Below, piece after piece: positions 20,042 through 30,601 of a stretch of 64,000 bases of DNA. A program made the position numbers and the translations under genes. Numbering within the stretch: position 1 is the first letter of the stretch; every line of letters begins with the position of its first letter. Location: assembly GCF_000227135.1 (NCBI RefSeq), contig NC_018239.1, positions 481,470 through 545,469 of the forward strand, given 5' to 3'. The stretch comes from Leishmania donovani. Lineage: Eukaryota; Euglenozoa; Kinetoplastea; Trypanosomatida; Trypanosomatidae. The notes beneath the pieces are model-generated. The model searched no databases. It was not told the DNA's origin and saw only the letters and a program-made list of their open reading frames with translations.

Positions 20042-22885
20042 ATGGCGGAAGTGTCGGCGTTTGTGTACGGTTGGGTGAGTGGCATTGCCGCCGTCGTCAT
20101 ATGGATTCTCTACGGCACTGCCACACTGCCGCAGCTCATGCGCAGCGTCAAGAGCGTGTGTGCGTACATTCCAGTGCTGTCCCTCCTGGTCGAGGGAATG
20201 GAGACGCAGCAGACTGGCGTGCAGGGTGGCGACGGCGCATCGGCGTTGCCCCCATTCTTTCGATTTGATGGCGCGGCCGTCGATCATGACTTGGAAGGCT
20301 TGCGAGGGAGCCCCATGCGTGTGAAGCCAATCACGGCATCAGCGACGTGTATGATGAGCTGGTACGGACCAGATGGAACCATCGGCCCCCCGATTGAGTG
20401 CCTGCTGTCACTGGAGAACAATTTGGTCACCGTCTATCAGCTTCTGCACTTCACAGACAGCGGCACCGGCATCATGGCGTCTGGCTCGACAGGCCGCGGA
20501 AGCTTTCACTCGAAGTCGAAGGATGCGCACCGAGACTCCAAGTTTTTTCGTACCGCAACAGGTGTCACGGTGGTAGAGCACCGTAAGGGCAAGGTGTGCG
20601 TGCTGAATACCACCGTCATGGAGGTGCGGCAGTTTAACGCCAGCAAAAAGACGGCGACAGCCGCGGCCGATCAACTGAAACCAAGCACCGCTGATCGCGG
20701 CGCCAGTGGTGCCAGCGTGGGCGAAGCAGCCTCTGCAAGGGTGTCTTCAAAGGCCTCATCATTGCCCGGCTTGCTGGGGTTCTTCAGCAGCGGCGGGTTT
20801 GCTAGCAGTGGTGCCCAAGTGTCCGAGCGCTGGGAGGAGACCCTGAATGAATCGACGGCATCCGCGAAGGGCTCGATGAGCCAGCGGAGCGTGGCCGGAA
20901 GTGGTGCGGCAGTGTCCGGCGCTTCGGAGGCGACCGCTGCGAATTTGATGGCTGGCAGTGGCGGCGCCGATTCGGTTTTCACGGGGCGGGTGCTTATTTG
21001 GCGCACCGTGGATGGTCGTCCGCTTTTCGACTCATCCACGCCGCCGCCTCAGTCGTTTAGCAGCCGAACAGGCAACAGCACCTTCGCAGTCGGCTGCGGC
21101 CACTCGATGCCGTTCTCCAACTCTCATTCACATCGTGCTGGTGGAGCCCGCACATCCGGCAACGCCCGATCGACGGAAAGCGTCGATGGCCACAGCACCA
21201 ACTCTTCCAACGACGCGGATGATGGCGACGATTTCACCGTCACTGACAGCGATGGCGGCGACGCCGCTGTTGAGAGACGTCAACAGCAGGCCCACCATGC
21301 CCGCTCTCATCATCAGCGGCGATGTATGATGAACGACATGGCGACCTGGTCATGCGTCATTATCAAGTTTGAGCGCTCGCGCGAGTGCGAACGGTGGCAC
21401 ACACTCTTGTCCGGGCTCAAGGAAGCAGAAGCGTGGCACGAATACTCCAAAACCCTGCCCAACCCCGACACCATCAACACGTTCCTCAGCCGCTTCTTCT
21501 TCCAAAACATGCGCCTCGCTCCGTTCTCCGACACCCTGATCGAGCTAATTCGAAAGCAGCTGCGAAGCCTGCCGTTGAAAAAGTTTCCGCGCGACCTCGG
21601 CGGTGACCTCATCCTCGACGACCTCCTCATCGGGACGCAGATTCCTTGGATCAGCGACGTGTCGGAGCCAAGGGTGTCGGCCAACGGCGAGGTCGGCTTC
21701 GACTTCAACCTTTTCTACAAAGGCGGCGAGGAAGGTCTCTCGCTGTTCTTCCGACTAGCGCTCACTTACTGCGGCATCCGAATCCCGCACGTCGTCTTCT
21801 CCGTGAAGCTTTTGGAGCTGGAGGCAACCGTGCACGTCAGTATCGGGCCACCACCGTCGAAAACGTTTTGGTTTGGCGCCCACAAACCCCCTATCATCCG
21901 GCTCGAGGTGCACCAGGGCTGCGCCTCTGGGAAGGGCGTGCTGCACCGCATACTGACGGCGCTCCCAGACCTCAGTGGCATCATGACAAACCTCGTCAAG
22001 CTGTACCTCTTTTCCGACATGGTGCTGCCGTACATGGACGACTTCCCTCTCCCGAGTGTCGTGAAGTCACCAAAGGGCTCGTTCGCCGACCTGCGCGTGC
22101 GTGCGTTTGATTGGCAACGCGCCGCGAAGATCAGCAGCGCACCACACCGCGGCAGCTTCACTAGCGGCGCAAGCAGCAACGACGGAAGCCCAGAAGGCAA
22201 GGCCGCTGAGAGGAGCACAGAGCAGCAGGCCACCAGTGGCCACGGGAGCCCGCTGACTCCGTGGAGATCGAGCGTCTGCAGCACAGCGACGACGCCGTCA
22301 TTTGCCTCTACAGGGCGCGCGTTGAAGGGCGCAGTAGCCTCCGACAGCAGAGACTCTTTGCCGCCGGTTATTCTCGATGATCGATCTGCGAGCAACAGGC
22401 TGAATGCTGGTGCCGGGGAGAAGCTTCCAGCATCCGCCTCGGGGGACAGCGACGGCAATACGGGCTCCTTTACGAGCAGCTGTGATGCGAACGCATCTAT
22501 CGGCGTTGGCTCGCCACGGACCCCGGCTTTACACTCCAGCAGATTAGGATCGCAAAGAGCCCGCGATTCACCGACGCTACCGCCAGGTCGTGCAGCTTCA
22601 GATCGTGGAAGTGATCCGACCTGGCTGCCTGCTACGCACCCGGGGAATCGTTCCGGTTCATGCAACGCGTCGGTGTCGAGCATTCCCATGTCTACCTCTG
22701 CGATGGACGACGGCCTCTTCTGCGACAACAGCACCTGCAACAGCGAGTCCGACAGGGTCATGAGCAGCGCATCCAAGAAGCGCTCTGCCACCTCGGCTGC
22801 CATGCGCAACCTGAAGAACCTGCTCAAGGTAAAGGGCAAGGACATGACCCGCGAGTCTGTGTCGCGGTCGAAGAAAAAGAGCTGA
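20042..22885 (+). CDS. SMP-domain lipid-transfer protein, TEX2/Nvj2-like
   Basis: A 947-residue protein with the layout of TEX2/Nvj2-type tethers. A single hydrophobic segment at about residues 7-27 (GWVSGIAAVVIWILYG) is an N-terminal membrane anchor. A PH-like region is split: strands at about 90-140 (MMSWYGPDG...ECLLSLENNLVTVYQ) and the closing strand and helix at about 432-470 (TWSCVIIKFERSRECERWH), separated by about 290 residues of Ser/Gly-rich insert. An SMP domain follows at about 474-675, with FLSRFFFQN, GTQIPWISDV, GIRIPHVVFSVKLLELE, GPPPSKTFWFG and MDDFPLP. A long Ser-rich tail ends in basic residues. SMP proteins move lipids between the ER and other membranes at contact sites; that role is inferred from the family. 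The start at 20042 gives the anchor at the extreme N-terminus. Confidence 0.88.
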   Translation: MAEVSAFVYGWVSGIAAVVIWILYGTATLPQLMRSVKSVCAYIPVLSLLVEGMETQQTGVQGGDGASALPPFFRFDGAAVDHDLEGLRGSPMRVKPITASATCMMSWYGPDGTIGPPIECLLSLENNLVTVYQLLHFTDSGTGIMASGSTGRGSFHSKSKDAHRDSKFFRTATGVTVVEHRKGKVCVLNTTVMEVRQFNASKKTATAAADQLKPSTADRGASGASVGEAASARVSSKASSLPGLLGFFSSGGFASSGAQVSERWEETLNESTASAKGSMSQRSVAGSGAAVSGASEATAANLMAGSGGADSVFTGRVLIWRTVDGRPLFDSSTPPPQSFSSRTGNSTFAVGCGHSMPFSNSHSHRAGGARTSGNARSTESVDGHSTNSSNDADDGDDFTVTDSDGGDAAVERRQQQAHHARSHHQRRCMMNDMATWSCVIIKFERSRECERWHTLLSGLKEAEAWHEYSKTLPNPDTINTFLSRFFFQNMRLAPFSDTLIELIRKQLRSLPLKKFPRDLGGDLILDDLLIGTQIPWISDVSEPRVSANGEVGFDFNLFYKGGEEGLSLFFRLALTYCGIRIPHVVFSVKLLELEATVHVSIGPPPSKTFWFGAHKPPIIRLEVHQGCASGKGVLHRILTALPDLSGIMTNLVKLYLFSDMVLPYMDDFPLPSVVKSPKGSFADLRVRAFDWQRAAKISSAPHRGSFTSGASSNDGSPEGKAAERSTEQQATSGHGSPLTPWRSSVCSTATTPSFASTGRALKGAVASDSRDSLPPVILDDRSASNRLNAGAGEKLPASASGDSDGNTGSFTSSCDANASIGVGSPRTPALHSSRLGSQRARDSPTLPPGRAASDRGSDPTWLPATHPGNRSGSCNASVSSIPMSTSAMDDGLFCDNSTCNSESDRVMSSASKKRSATSAAMRNLKNLLKVKGKDMTRESVSRSKKKS

Positions 22886-24869
22886 GGCCATCGTATGCTG
22901 GAGGGTGCGGGCCTGAGGTCGCTGCAGTGGCCAACTCGCACGGCTCTTATACACGGCTGCTGCCTTCTTCAACGTTGCTTTCGTGTGTCTGTTCATCTGC
23001 CCTCTGCTGCTGAAGAGGGGGAGGGGTTGGCAGGCAGTCGGGCGGGCACGCCTCAGCCCGTGGCGTATCCGGAGTTCCGTGCTCACTTTCTCCGAAAGCC
23101 GAGGAGCCCCCTTATCCCCTGCCAAATGCCGAACCACTTTTGGTGGTCACAGGGTCACCTACCTACGACGTCGGGGGAGGGGGAGGCCAGAGAGATGTAT
23201 CGCTACAGATGCCACCAGGGAGGCCCTGGATGGCGTGGCGTCAGAGTGGCCTGTCACAGTGCACAGTCCTGGACCATAAATGCTATGGGCGAAGTGTCCA
23301 AGGGGATTCGAACATATCCCACCGGGCACTCACTCCCCGCTTCTGAAGGGCGCCTGACCCCCACCTCGTGAGGTGCAGCACTTGGTGTCCTGTGAAGCAG
23401 GTGAAGGGGGGAGAGCTTGAGGCGGAGGCCATGCTCTCAGATGAGTGAGCCGGCGCCTTGCTGTCGCGCGCGTATCCACGGCTGCTTCGCACCAGGCGAT
23501 GGGGCCTCTGACGGTCCGGGTAGAGTGAGGTCCGAGCCTGACGGGCAGAGAAATAGACGCGCTGAAGGAACGAAATCGCTTTGGTGCTGTGGCCGTCCCT
23601 GTGCTTGTGTGCTCTTAATCCTCTCCTCTGCCGTTCCTGCATTCCTTTCACGGTGTTGCGGGGACACCTGATGCGCAGTTGACGATGCTGCTGCAGACAC
23701 GCAGATGTGTGCGACCAGCTCGGATGTTTGCCGCCGTGGTTTGCTTCGCGTGTGCGTGCGTGTTCCTGTTCGCCGCCTCGGCCCGGCCGCTGCGCTCTTC
23801 CCCCCATGCCGCCATGCTTGCTGCCATGTGCTTGCCTTGTTTGCGCCGCCGCTGCTCCTCTTCCCCGCTTTCGTCTGTCTGCGATTCGGCGGCCGGCAGA
23901 CACGGCGGACGGACAGCGGCGCGCTCACGGGGTGCTCCGCAGGATTGATATGGAAGCAGAGAAGTAGCACAGAATGCGCACAGTCGAGTGGCGCTCCATC
24001 GAGAGAGCCCTTACGTGAAGCGCTCGTACTCGCGGTGATGCCCAATCGTTGTTTGGTGTTTCCGCGTCAATGGAACGGTCCCCGGTATCGCGCGCGCAGC
24101 CACCCCCTTGTCCTCACGAAGTGTGTGCTCGAGGCGAGTTAGAGGCGACGGCTGCTTCAGTTCGCGCAGGGCCAGTTAAGTCGTTTGCTCTTCCTGGTTG
24201 TTCCTGGGACCGCCTCAGTGGGTGCATGGATCTTCTTCGCCGTCGCTCTCACGCACCTTGGGTTCTCATTCTCTCCTATCCTCTCCCGTCTCCCTCTTTC
24301 GCCTGGACACGGCGCGTCATTGCGGCCTGCACACTGCCGCGGACCGGTGAACCTGCGCACACACTCTCCCTGTGTGTCCCTCACGCGATGCCATGCCACG
24401 TTGGACGTCCCTGCGGTACTTACTCTACACGCGCCCACACGTCACCGCACCTGCATCCAACCGTTTTGCACAGCCCTGAGGAGCGGAGAGCTTCGTTTTA
24501 TGTGATTTCCCTGTCTCGGTGCTGCTCGTGTCCGCTGCGCTGTCGTACGCGTGCGTTGGTCAGCGCGCCTCAAAGAGGAATCCGCCACGCCTCTCGGCGA
24601 ACCCGCATCAGCGTGCCGCTTTTGGGGGGATATTCCGTGTGCGTTGGGGTACCTTGCTACTCGTCGCGCTTGCTGCCTTAGCCACATCGACTTTTTTTTT
24701 GCGCGCTCCCCTACGCGCGCTCGTGTAGGAATCTGCACGTGCGCAGGTGTAGACGTGCGTCGACGTGTTTGGGTCAGCCCATCATCGTCTGCTCGAGGGA
24801 CGGTCTAAGACATCCCTCTGCCTCGTCATCGCCTGCCAACGTTGACCCTCCTTCGTCGAGCCGGCAGCC
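22886..24869. other. Spacer between the two SMP genes
   Basis: Apart from the SIDER-like repeat at about 23110-23545, this 2-kb spacer shows no gene. Pyrimidine-rich sequence at about 24260-24310 and a T9 run near 24691 precede the next coding region. Confidence 0.65.
23110..23545 (+). mobile_element. SIDER-like degenerate retroposon (copy 1)
   Basis: A roughly 435-bp repeat aligning with 57384-57826. Shared blocks in the same order and spacing are the 5' block ccctgccaaatgccgaac...acctacgac (from 23115), a middle block gaggccatgctc with agtgagccggcg (23420-23453), and a 3' block ctgcttcgcaccaggcgatgg (23482 on). The distance from 5' to 3' block is about 365 bp here and 377 bp in the other copy. 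Location in a 3' UTR, size and divergence fit the SIDER family of Leishmania, several of which destabilise mRNAs. The family name is my recognition of the pattern; the repeat itself is seen. Confidence 0.72.
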
Positions 24870-26972
24870 ATGGGCATCTTCACGCTGTTGTCGTTCTTCT
24901 ACGGTGCCGTCGGTGGTGCGACGAGCTTCCTCATGTTCTTCTTTATCATCTTTCGTAAAACCGAGAGCGTTCTCTCCGACACGGTGCGCAAGAAGGCACT
25001 CAAGCACGCTGAGTTTGACGCTGTCGCCAAGGAGGCCGCGGTGGTGGCTCCCGCCAAGGTAGAGACGCTGTGCAAGATGGTCCGCTTCGACGACGGCATC
25101 GTCGGCGATGCGATTCAATGCCGCATGGTCTTCTACGGCAGCACCATCGACGTGTATCAGGTGGACAAGCTTCGCACGCTTCCAGATCACCGCCACGAGG
25201 TTGTCTCGGAGCACATGCTGGGACGCATCAACCGCGCCTGCATCATCGCCACCTCGCAGCGCATTTCCAAGTACCACCGCCACCGCAACCAGAGCACGCG
25301 CTATGCCGCCATCAAAGGCAAGTGCACTGTCCTGAACCACAAGGACGACATGCCACTCTTCCTCGAAGATCCGAACGCGATCCTGAAGGAGCGACTGCGG
25401 TGTATCAAGGAGCATCAGGCGCATGAGGCCATGATGGAGCGCCTGTGCCGCCGATTTCGGCGTGACAGCAGCCCGATGACGGATAAGGAATTCGCGGTGG
25501 AGATGAAGGGTACGCAGGACGGGGCGTACGATGAGAGGTCCGATCACTTCGACACAGCGGCAAGAGGTCTAGGCTACCAGCACGATTTGATGGGCATGAA
25601 CACCGCCGCAACGAGCTGCCGTGGCGCCTCCAGCCTGTCGGCGTTGAACTTGCCGTGTTGCAGCTCCGGTGCCTCGGCAGGGCGCTGCAGTAACGACCTG
25701 TCGCCAGGGGCGTTGGAGGAGGCGCCACTGTCGAAATGGACGTGCGTGGCGATCAAGTTCCCAACGCGGCGTGTGCAGGAGCGATGGCTCAACCTGCTGC
25801 AGTCGACGCCAGAGTCAGCGCAGTGGCACGACTTCATCACCCACCTGCCCCAGGTGGACGTTTTCAACCTCCTCATCGCCCGTCTCTTCTTTGAGAACTC
25901 GCGCGCCAACACGCTGCACGACTTACTGGAGGAGAAGCTCAAGAAGAAACTAGCGCGTGTGTCGAAATCGCTGCCGCCGAAGCTGCGCGGCAACATTTTC
26001 CTCGACTTGCTGGACGTCGGAGGCGAGATTCCGCTAATCAGCAACGTGAGCGATCCGGTGTCATCGACGTGTGGCGATACCGAGTTCGACTTCGACGTGC
26101 TCTACCGCGGTGGCCTCGCGCTGAAGATTCGATTCTCGGTCCTGTACCGCGAGATCCGCGTACCGGACATCATCTTCAGTATCAAAGTACTTGAGTTGGC
26201 CGGTCGCATGCGCTTCGTCGTGGGGCCGCCGCCGACGCGCAAGTTCTGGCTTGGCGGGCCGCAGCCTCCGCAGCTGAGACTGGAGTTCACGCAGGAGGTT
26301 GCTTCGCATGATGGCATTCTGAATGCGGTTCTGAGGCTGCTGCCGGACATGAGCAAAATCGCGTCGAATATTGTGAAAGTGCTTCTGTTCGAGGATATGG
26401 TGTTCCCGAACATGGACGATTTCCCGTGGCCTGTCTTCGGCGAGGACAGCGACGACGACGACTCTGCCACCGCGTACAGCGACCTAGCGGGCGCGGAGAA
26501 TGCGCAGAACAGCCGTCTAGCGTCACTCGGAAGCGCCCGGAACACGGGCGACGCCGGCGGTGACCGAGAACGTCGTGGCAGCAGCTGCAACAGCACCGCC
26601 GGTAGCGCTGTCAGCGAGAATCGTGGTGTCCAGAACAGCGCGACGTCCGAGATGCCCTCCGCACCACCGCTGCGGCCGATACCGCATTCCACCTCGGCTC
26701 CTAGCATAGGGGTACCACACCCGCACTCCGGCAGTTTCGGTACCTTTGACCGTGACCATGACGCGGGTGCGCCGTCGCTTACTCGATCGCCTCTGCTTCA
26801 GCCCTCGCTAAGGGCCGACCCGGCGTCGGCAATCAGTACGCTGCCCCATGGACTACCGCCGCGACCACCGCGGGTGGCATCCTCTGGATTCCTGCACGGG
26901 ACCGTCGCTCGTGTCCCAAAGTCACGGGCGCCGAGGTTGTTGGGCAGCCCCGCGCCGTCGGGGCCAAACTAG
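24870..26972 (+). CDS. SMP-domain lipid-transfer protein, second paralogue
   Basis: A 700-residue tandem paralogue of the protein at 20042. An N-terminal hydrophobic segment at about residues 3-28 (LLSFFYGAVGGATSFLMFFF) anchors it. A PH-like region is again split: about 68-100 (MVRFDDGIVG...CRMVFYGSTIDVYQVD) and about 288-320 (KWTCVAIKFPTRRVQERW). The SMP domain runs about 327-520, with NLLIARLFFEN, GGEIPLISNVSDP, REIRVPDIIFSIKVLELA, GPPPTRKFWLG and MDDFPWPVFG. A Ser/Pro-rich tail follows. The SMP cores of the two proteins align across their length, while tails and inserts do not. The start at 24870 places the anchor at the N-terminus. SMP domains dimerise in other eukaryotes, so the two products could pair; that is inference. 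Confidence 0.88.
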   Translation: MGIFTLLSFFYGAVGGATSFLMFFFIIFRKTESVLSDTVRKKALKHAEFDAVAKEAAVVAPAKVETLCKMVRFDDGIVGDAIQCRMVFYGSTIDVYQVDKLRTLPDHRHEVVSEHMLGRINRACIIATSQRISKYHRHRNQSTRYAAIKGKCTVLNHKDDMPLFLEDPNAILKERLRCIKEHQAHEAMMERLCRRFRRDSSPMTDKEFAVEMKGTQDGAYDERSDHFDTAARGLGYQHDLMGMNTAATSCRGASSLSALNLPCCSSGASAGRCSNDLSPGALEEAPLSKWTCVAIKFPTRRVQERWLNLLQSTPESAQWHDFITHLPQVDVFNLLIARLFFENSRANTLHDLLEEKLKKKLARVSKSLPPKLRGNIFLDLLDVGGEIPLISNVSDPVSSTCGDTEFDFDVLYRGGLALKIRFSVLYREIRVPDIIFSIKVLELAGRMRFVVGPPPTRKFWLGGPQPPQLRLEFTQEVASHDGILNAVLRLLPDMSKIASNIVKVLLFEDMVFPNMDDFPWPVFGEDSDDDDSATAYSDLAGAENAQNSRLASLGSARNTGDAGGDRERRGSSCNSTAGSAVSENRGVQNSATSEMPSAPPLRPIPHSTSAPSIGVPHPHSGSFGTFDRDHDAGAPSLTRSPLLQPSLRADPASAISTLPHGLPPRPPRVASSGFLHGTVARVPKSRAPRLLGSPAPSGPN

Positions 26973-27967
26973 CGATCTCCGTACGACAGCGCTGACGATG
27001 CTTGCCGAAGTACCTCTGACACCTCGAGCGATGGTAGAAGGTGCGGCAGGCGGGGTCGCTCCTGCTTCCGCGATGCCCCGCCGCCAAATCCGTCATGATG
27101 TGCAACTGTCGGCGACGAGCGTTGCGAAGTGAGGTGAAAAGAGCACCCATTCGCACACGCTGCGGTTGTGAATGCGAGTGCAGCGTCATGGAGCAACAGC
27201 GGTTGGCCCAGGCGCACGCTCTTCGTTCGCTGTGCTCCTCTGCCTCGATGCCTTAGCCGCCACCAGCATCATCGCTGCCGCTGTCGTGCGGCGTCACTGC
27301 CATGCTATTCCCGCACACCCTCTGCTTTTCATACGTCGCCGCGCAAGCGGTGCTTTATACCTGTGCGCCTCTTTTCATGCAGAGGGGAGGGGGGAAGAAG
27401 GTGGGGGAGCACGCTTACAGAGATGTGCACCAATGCCCGGGAGCGCACATGCGCGTGCTGTGCACTCTCGTTAGGTGCTCCTCACGCTCTCGCCTCCTTC
27501 CAAACGGCAACACTCGCGGCACGCTGTACGGGCAACGTGCAGTGGCGTAGAGGAGGCGGTGGCGTCGGCGTGTAAGATGAGTGGGCGGTAAACGGCGCAT
27601 CTGCCCACGAGCGGCTTTCTTTTTGCGCCCTTCTTGTGCCCGTGATGCCGATCGCCGCCGAGGATGAGCTCCCACGACAACGACGAATAGCACTACCACC
27701 ACCAATCCTTGTTCTGCGTCGAGCTGTATCGAGGGCACGCGATGGCAAGTGCCTTACTCTTCCTCATCGTTGTCATCTACGTTCTCCTGCCCGCCTCTTT
27801 TTACCGGTTTTGACTCTATGTAACTCGCATCGCGCCCGCTCTCGCGTGTGTCTGCTTTCTCGTTCTCCTCTTCGTCGCTGCATCTCTCTACATACGCAGA
27901 GGGCGGAGGACACACACACACACACACATCGACACAAGTGGTAGTCACAGGAAGGAGGAGCGCGAAG
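26973..27967. other. Intergenic region before cold-shock-like gene
   Basis: No gene is recognised. It includes a purine-rich stretch (27381-27408), a pyrimidine-rich segment at about 27745-27800 and a CA repeat (27910-27928). The next gene's frame is open back to 27848, but that part reads through the CA repeat. Confidence 0.65.
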
Positions 27968-30601
27968 ATGCCGCCGAAGCTGACCTCGAAGAACATCTTC
28001 GATGTCGTCTTCGATGAGCTCCCCGTAGATGCCTTTATTGACACCGGGCCGGCCTCTCTCAAGGAGGAGCTCATGCTCGAGGCGGCGGGCATGCTCAGCA
28101 GCACCGGCGAGGGCACCGGAGGTCAACGCAGTGCCCAGCGAGGCGGTACCAACGCCGCCAACGGTAGCGGTGGTGGAGGCGGGTCCACGAGCTATCGGCG
28201 GCACCTTCTCCCTTCCGCCTTTGTGGCGGCGACGGCGGCCATCGTCCGGTCAAGCGGCCGTTTGGCGGCCGCCGCGTCAGAGGACTCGGCAGCTGCTGCA
28301 GCGCCTGAAGCAGCTGCCGAGCAGTGTGAAGACCCGCAAGACGCCGACGTTCTGGACGCCGAGGACCTTGAGGACGGCACTTCATCGCCGCTGTCGGCAC
28401 ACGCTCGTCCGCCAGCCTACACGTCGACGCCCGCACGTACAACGGAGGTCTATTCTGGCAACGTCTTTCGCACAGTTGACGATGACGTGGATGACCGAAG
28501 TGCTGATCGTTTTGTGGCGAGGCGGCGGGGCATCCGCGACGCTCACGGGCGGCGCGACGGCGGCCGTGATGCCACGGACGCGGAAAGAGGCCTTGACATG
28601 CAGATGGATGCCGAGGATGACGCGGTAAAGGAGGCCACCAAGTATGCCGGCTGTGTGGCAGAAATTCAGGCAACCGAGCAAGCCGGCACTAAGCCACAGC
28701 CGGCGTTCTCTGGGCAGCCTATCGGTAGCGGCAGTAAGCCGAACCTGCTTGATGCTCGTCCTGTAGCGAGCAGCGCAGGCTCCAGAATCGCGCCCGGTGT
28801 GAGTGTAGCCGGCAGTGGCACCGAGCTGTCGATCAGCGGTGACGCCGCTGTTGAGGGGACCGTACCTGCGACAGTGACGAGCGTTACCGCGCAGTCGACA
28901 GAGGGCATCAAAACCGCTCCGCTGGTGGCGGCCGGGGCGTCGTCAGCCGCCGTCTCCGGAGCAGCAAGTCCGCATGGCGAAGGTCAGATCGGCGACCAGG
29001 CACTTCCCTCCTACGGGCAAGTCCGATCTGAGGCTCGCGGCGCCGGGCATGCAGCCGTCAGTGGTGGCCAGGCAGTTTCTGTCGCAGGAGGGCCGCTTCT
29101 TCAGCGACCTTTCGGCGTTGCCCGCGCACCACAGAGAGGTGGCACTCTCACGGCGGCCGAGCAGCTTGCCCTCATGCCTCCAGGTCTCGATCGCATGTAC
29201 ACCGGTGCCTGCGTCATGTATCGCCACCCGAAGAACTTCGGCTTCGTCTCGCCAGACGTGGGCGGGCCGGACGTGTTCTTCATCATTGACAGCATCGCCC
29301 TCTCCTTTACGAAACTGGCGCTCCGGGCCTTCTACCTGCGCAGTGGCATGCCGGTGCCGCCCTCCGTCGCCGCTGCGTATCGCCTCGGGGCAGCAAACGA
29401 CAGTTCAACGCCAGCAGGCGGAGATGGGGCACCGATCAGTAGCACAACAACAGCTGAGGCGAACGCTGCAACGGCAGCGGACGCGAACAGCACGGCGCCG
29501 GATCAAGTTTCGGTGCCGGCCCCCGCGTTCCCCGGAGTCGCAGCAGGCGTCACGGCTGCTAGAAATGGACAGGCAACGATAGCCGGCGCCGTTCTTGGCG
29601 AGTTAGGCGTTCTCGGTGCCACACCTGTGTCGGCGACTCGGCCGGGGGACGCTGGCGACCGCGTCTCCATACCGCCAACCACAGCAGAAGAGCTGGCATG
29701 GGCGGAGACGGCTGCTTCGCTGCTAACCAGCGCCACCGCGCGGCTTCTCCAGTGCCAAGTAGATCAAGGCATCGGCGGCGGCCTTCGGGTTGGGGATCGC
29801 ATGAGCTTCGTTGTCACCCGAAACCACGCCGCGCGTGGCGGAAACGGCCGCCTGCTGCGAGCCGAGTTCATCCGGGGCGTGCCGGCGATGCAGCTGGCGA
29901 TGCCGCTCGAGCAAAGCTGGTTCCATCCGTTGTTCCCTGGCGCCGTCGGCCAGAAGACCAGCGCCCCGTATGGCGCCGCCTCAAGGCCACCACCACCTCC
30001 TCCCTCTTCGTCTTCCGCTGAGGGCGGTGGCAGAGACGCGTCAAGTGCAGGGGAGCCTCTTGGCCCCTTCGACTCTACCTCCACGGTCCTCACTCGCTAC
30101 ACCGGCTGCGTGCGCACGTACGACGCGGAGGAGCAGCGCGGCTACATCCGCTGCGACGAGTCGGATGGCAGTGGTGGCGGCCACACGCCTGATGTCATCT
30201 TCTACGCGCACTCAGTGCTTTGGGACTTGACGCGCTGCCCACCGCTGAAGCGACAGGTGAAGGAGAGCATGCGGCTGGCCTACAGTGTATGCGGGACGGA
30301 ACGCAACGGCAAGTACGTCGCCACCCTCATCACCAACCCAGACGGCGAGCCATTCTGCGAGGAAAATATGACGTTTGCCGAGAACGTGCTGCCGTTTTTC
30401 ATAGCTGACGGGGGTGGGCCGAGCAGGCGGCGTGGGCGTGGCGAGGACGGCGGCGGTGTTAGCAGCGGCCGCGGCGGGATGGGTATGGACGTTGGCGCCG
30501 GCGCAAGTGCCGAGGGTGTTGGGAGCGACCGCAAGCGTGTCAAGGCAGCGGAAGACGACATGCTACTCCTCTACGCCGAGGATGACTACCCTTTCATGTG
30601 A
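27968..30601 (+). CDS. Protein with two cold-shock-like (OB-fold) segments
   Basis: An 877-residue protein whose N-terminal half is Ala/Gly/Ser-rich and probably disordered. Segment 1 starts near residue 410 with MYTGACVMYRHPKNFGFVSP and GGPDVFFIID, the pattern of the first strands and RNA-binding motifs of a cold-shock domain. About 140 residues of Ala/Thr-rich sequence then interrupt it, and the closing part follows near 615-640 (LRVGDRMSFVVTRNHAARGG). Segment 2 starts near 710 (RYTGCVRTYDAEEQRGYIRC), continues PDVIFYAHSVLWD and closes with AYSVCGTERNGKYVATLI. The C-terminus has an Arg/Gly patch near 816-840 (RRRGRGEDGGG...SGRGG). This suggests an RNA-binding protein. The ATG at 27968 (MPPKLTSKNIFDVVFDELP) begins a well-formed N-terminus after a CA repeat. 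Specific RNA targets are unknown. Confidence 0.8.
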   Translation: MPPKLTSKNIFDVVFDELPVDAFIDTGPASLKEELMLEAAGMLSSTGEGTGGQRSAQRGGTNAANGSGGGGGSTSYRRHLLPSAFVAATAAIVRSSGRLAAAASEDSAAAAAPEAAAEQCEDPQDADVLDAEDLEDGTSSPLSAHARPPAYTSTPARTTEVYSGNVFRTVDDDVDDRSADRFVARRRGIRDAHGRRDGGRDATDAERGLDMQMDAEDDAVKEATKYAGCVAEIQATEQAGTKPQPAFSGQPIGSGSKPNLLDARPVASSAGSRIAPGVSVAGSGTELSISGDAAVEGTVPATVTSVTAQSTEGIKTAPLVAAGASSAAVSGAASPHGEGQIGDQALPSYGQVRSEARGAGHAAVSGGQAVSVAGGPLLQRPFGVARAPQRGGTLTAAEQLALMPPGLDRMYTGACVMYRHPKNFGFVSPDVGGPDVFFIIDSIALSFTKLALRAFYLRSGMPVPPSVAAAYRLGAANDSSTPAGGDGAPISSTTTAEANAATAADANSTAPDQVSVPAPAFPGVAAGVTAARNGQATIAGAVLGELGVLGATPVSATRPGDAGDRVSIPPTTAEELAWAETAASLLTSATARLLQCQVDQGIGGGLRVGDRMSFVVTRNHAARGGNGRLLRAEFIRGVPAMQLAMPLEQSWFHPLFPGAVGQKTSAPYGAASRPPPPPPSSSSAEGGGRDASSAGEPLGPFDSTSTVLTRYTGCVRTYDAEEQRGYIRCDESDGSGGGHTPDVIFYAHSVLWDLTRCPPLKRQVKESMRLAYSVCGTERNGKYVATLITNPDGEPFCEENMTFAENVLPFFIADGGGPSRRRGRGEDGGGVSSGRGGMGMDVGAGASAEGVGSDRKRVKAAEDDMLLLYAEDDYPFM

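Noticed and set aside
21766..22941. 391-codon reverse-strand frame over the first SMP gene
   Set aside because: It is the antisense shadow of the SMP domain and Ser-rich tail.
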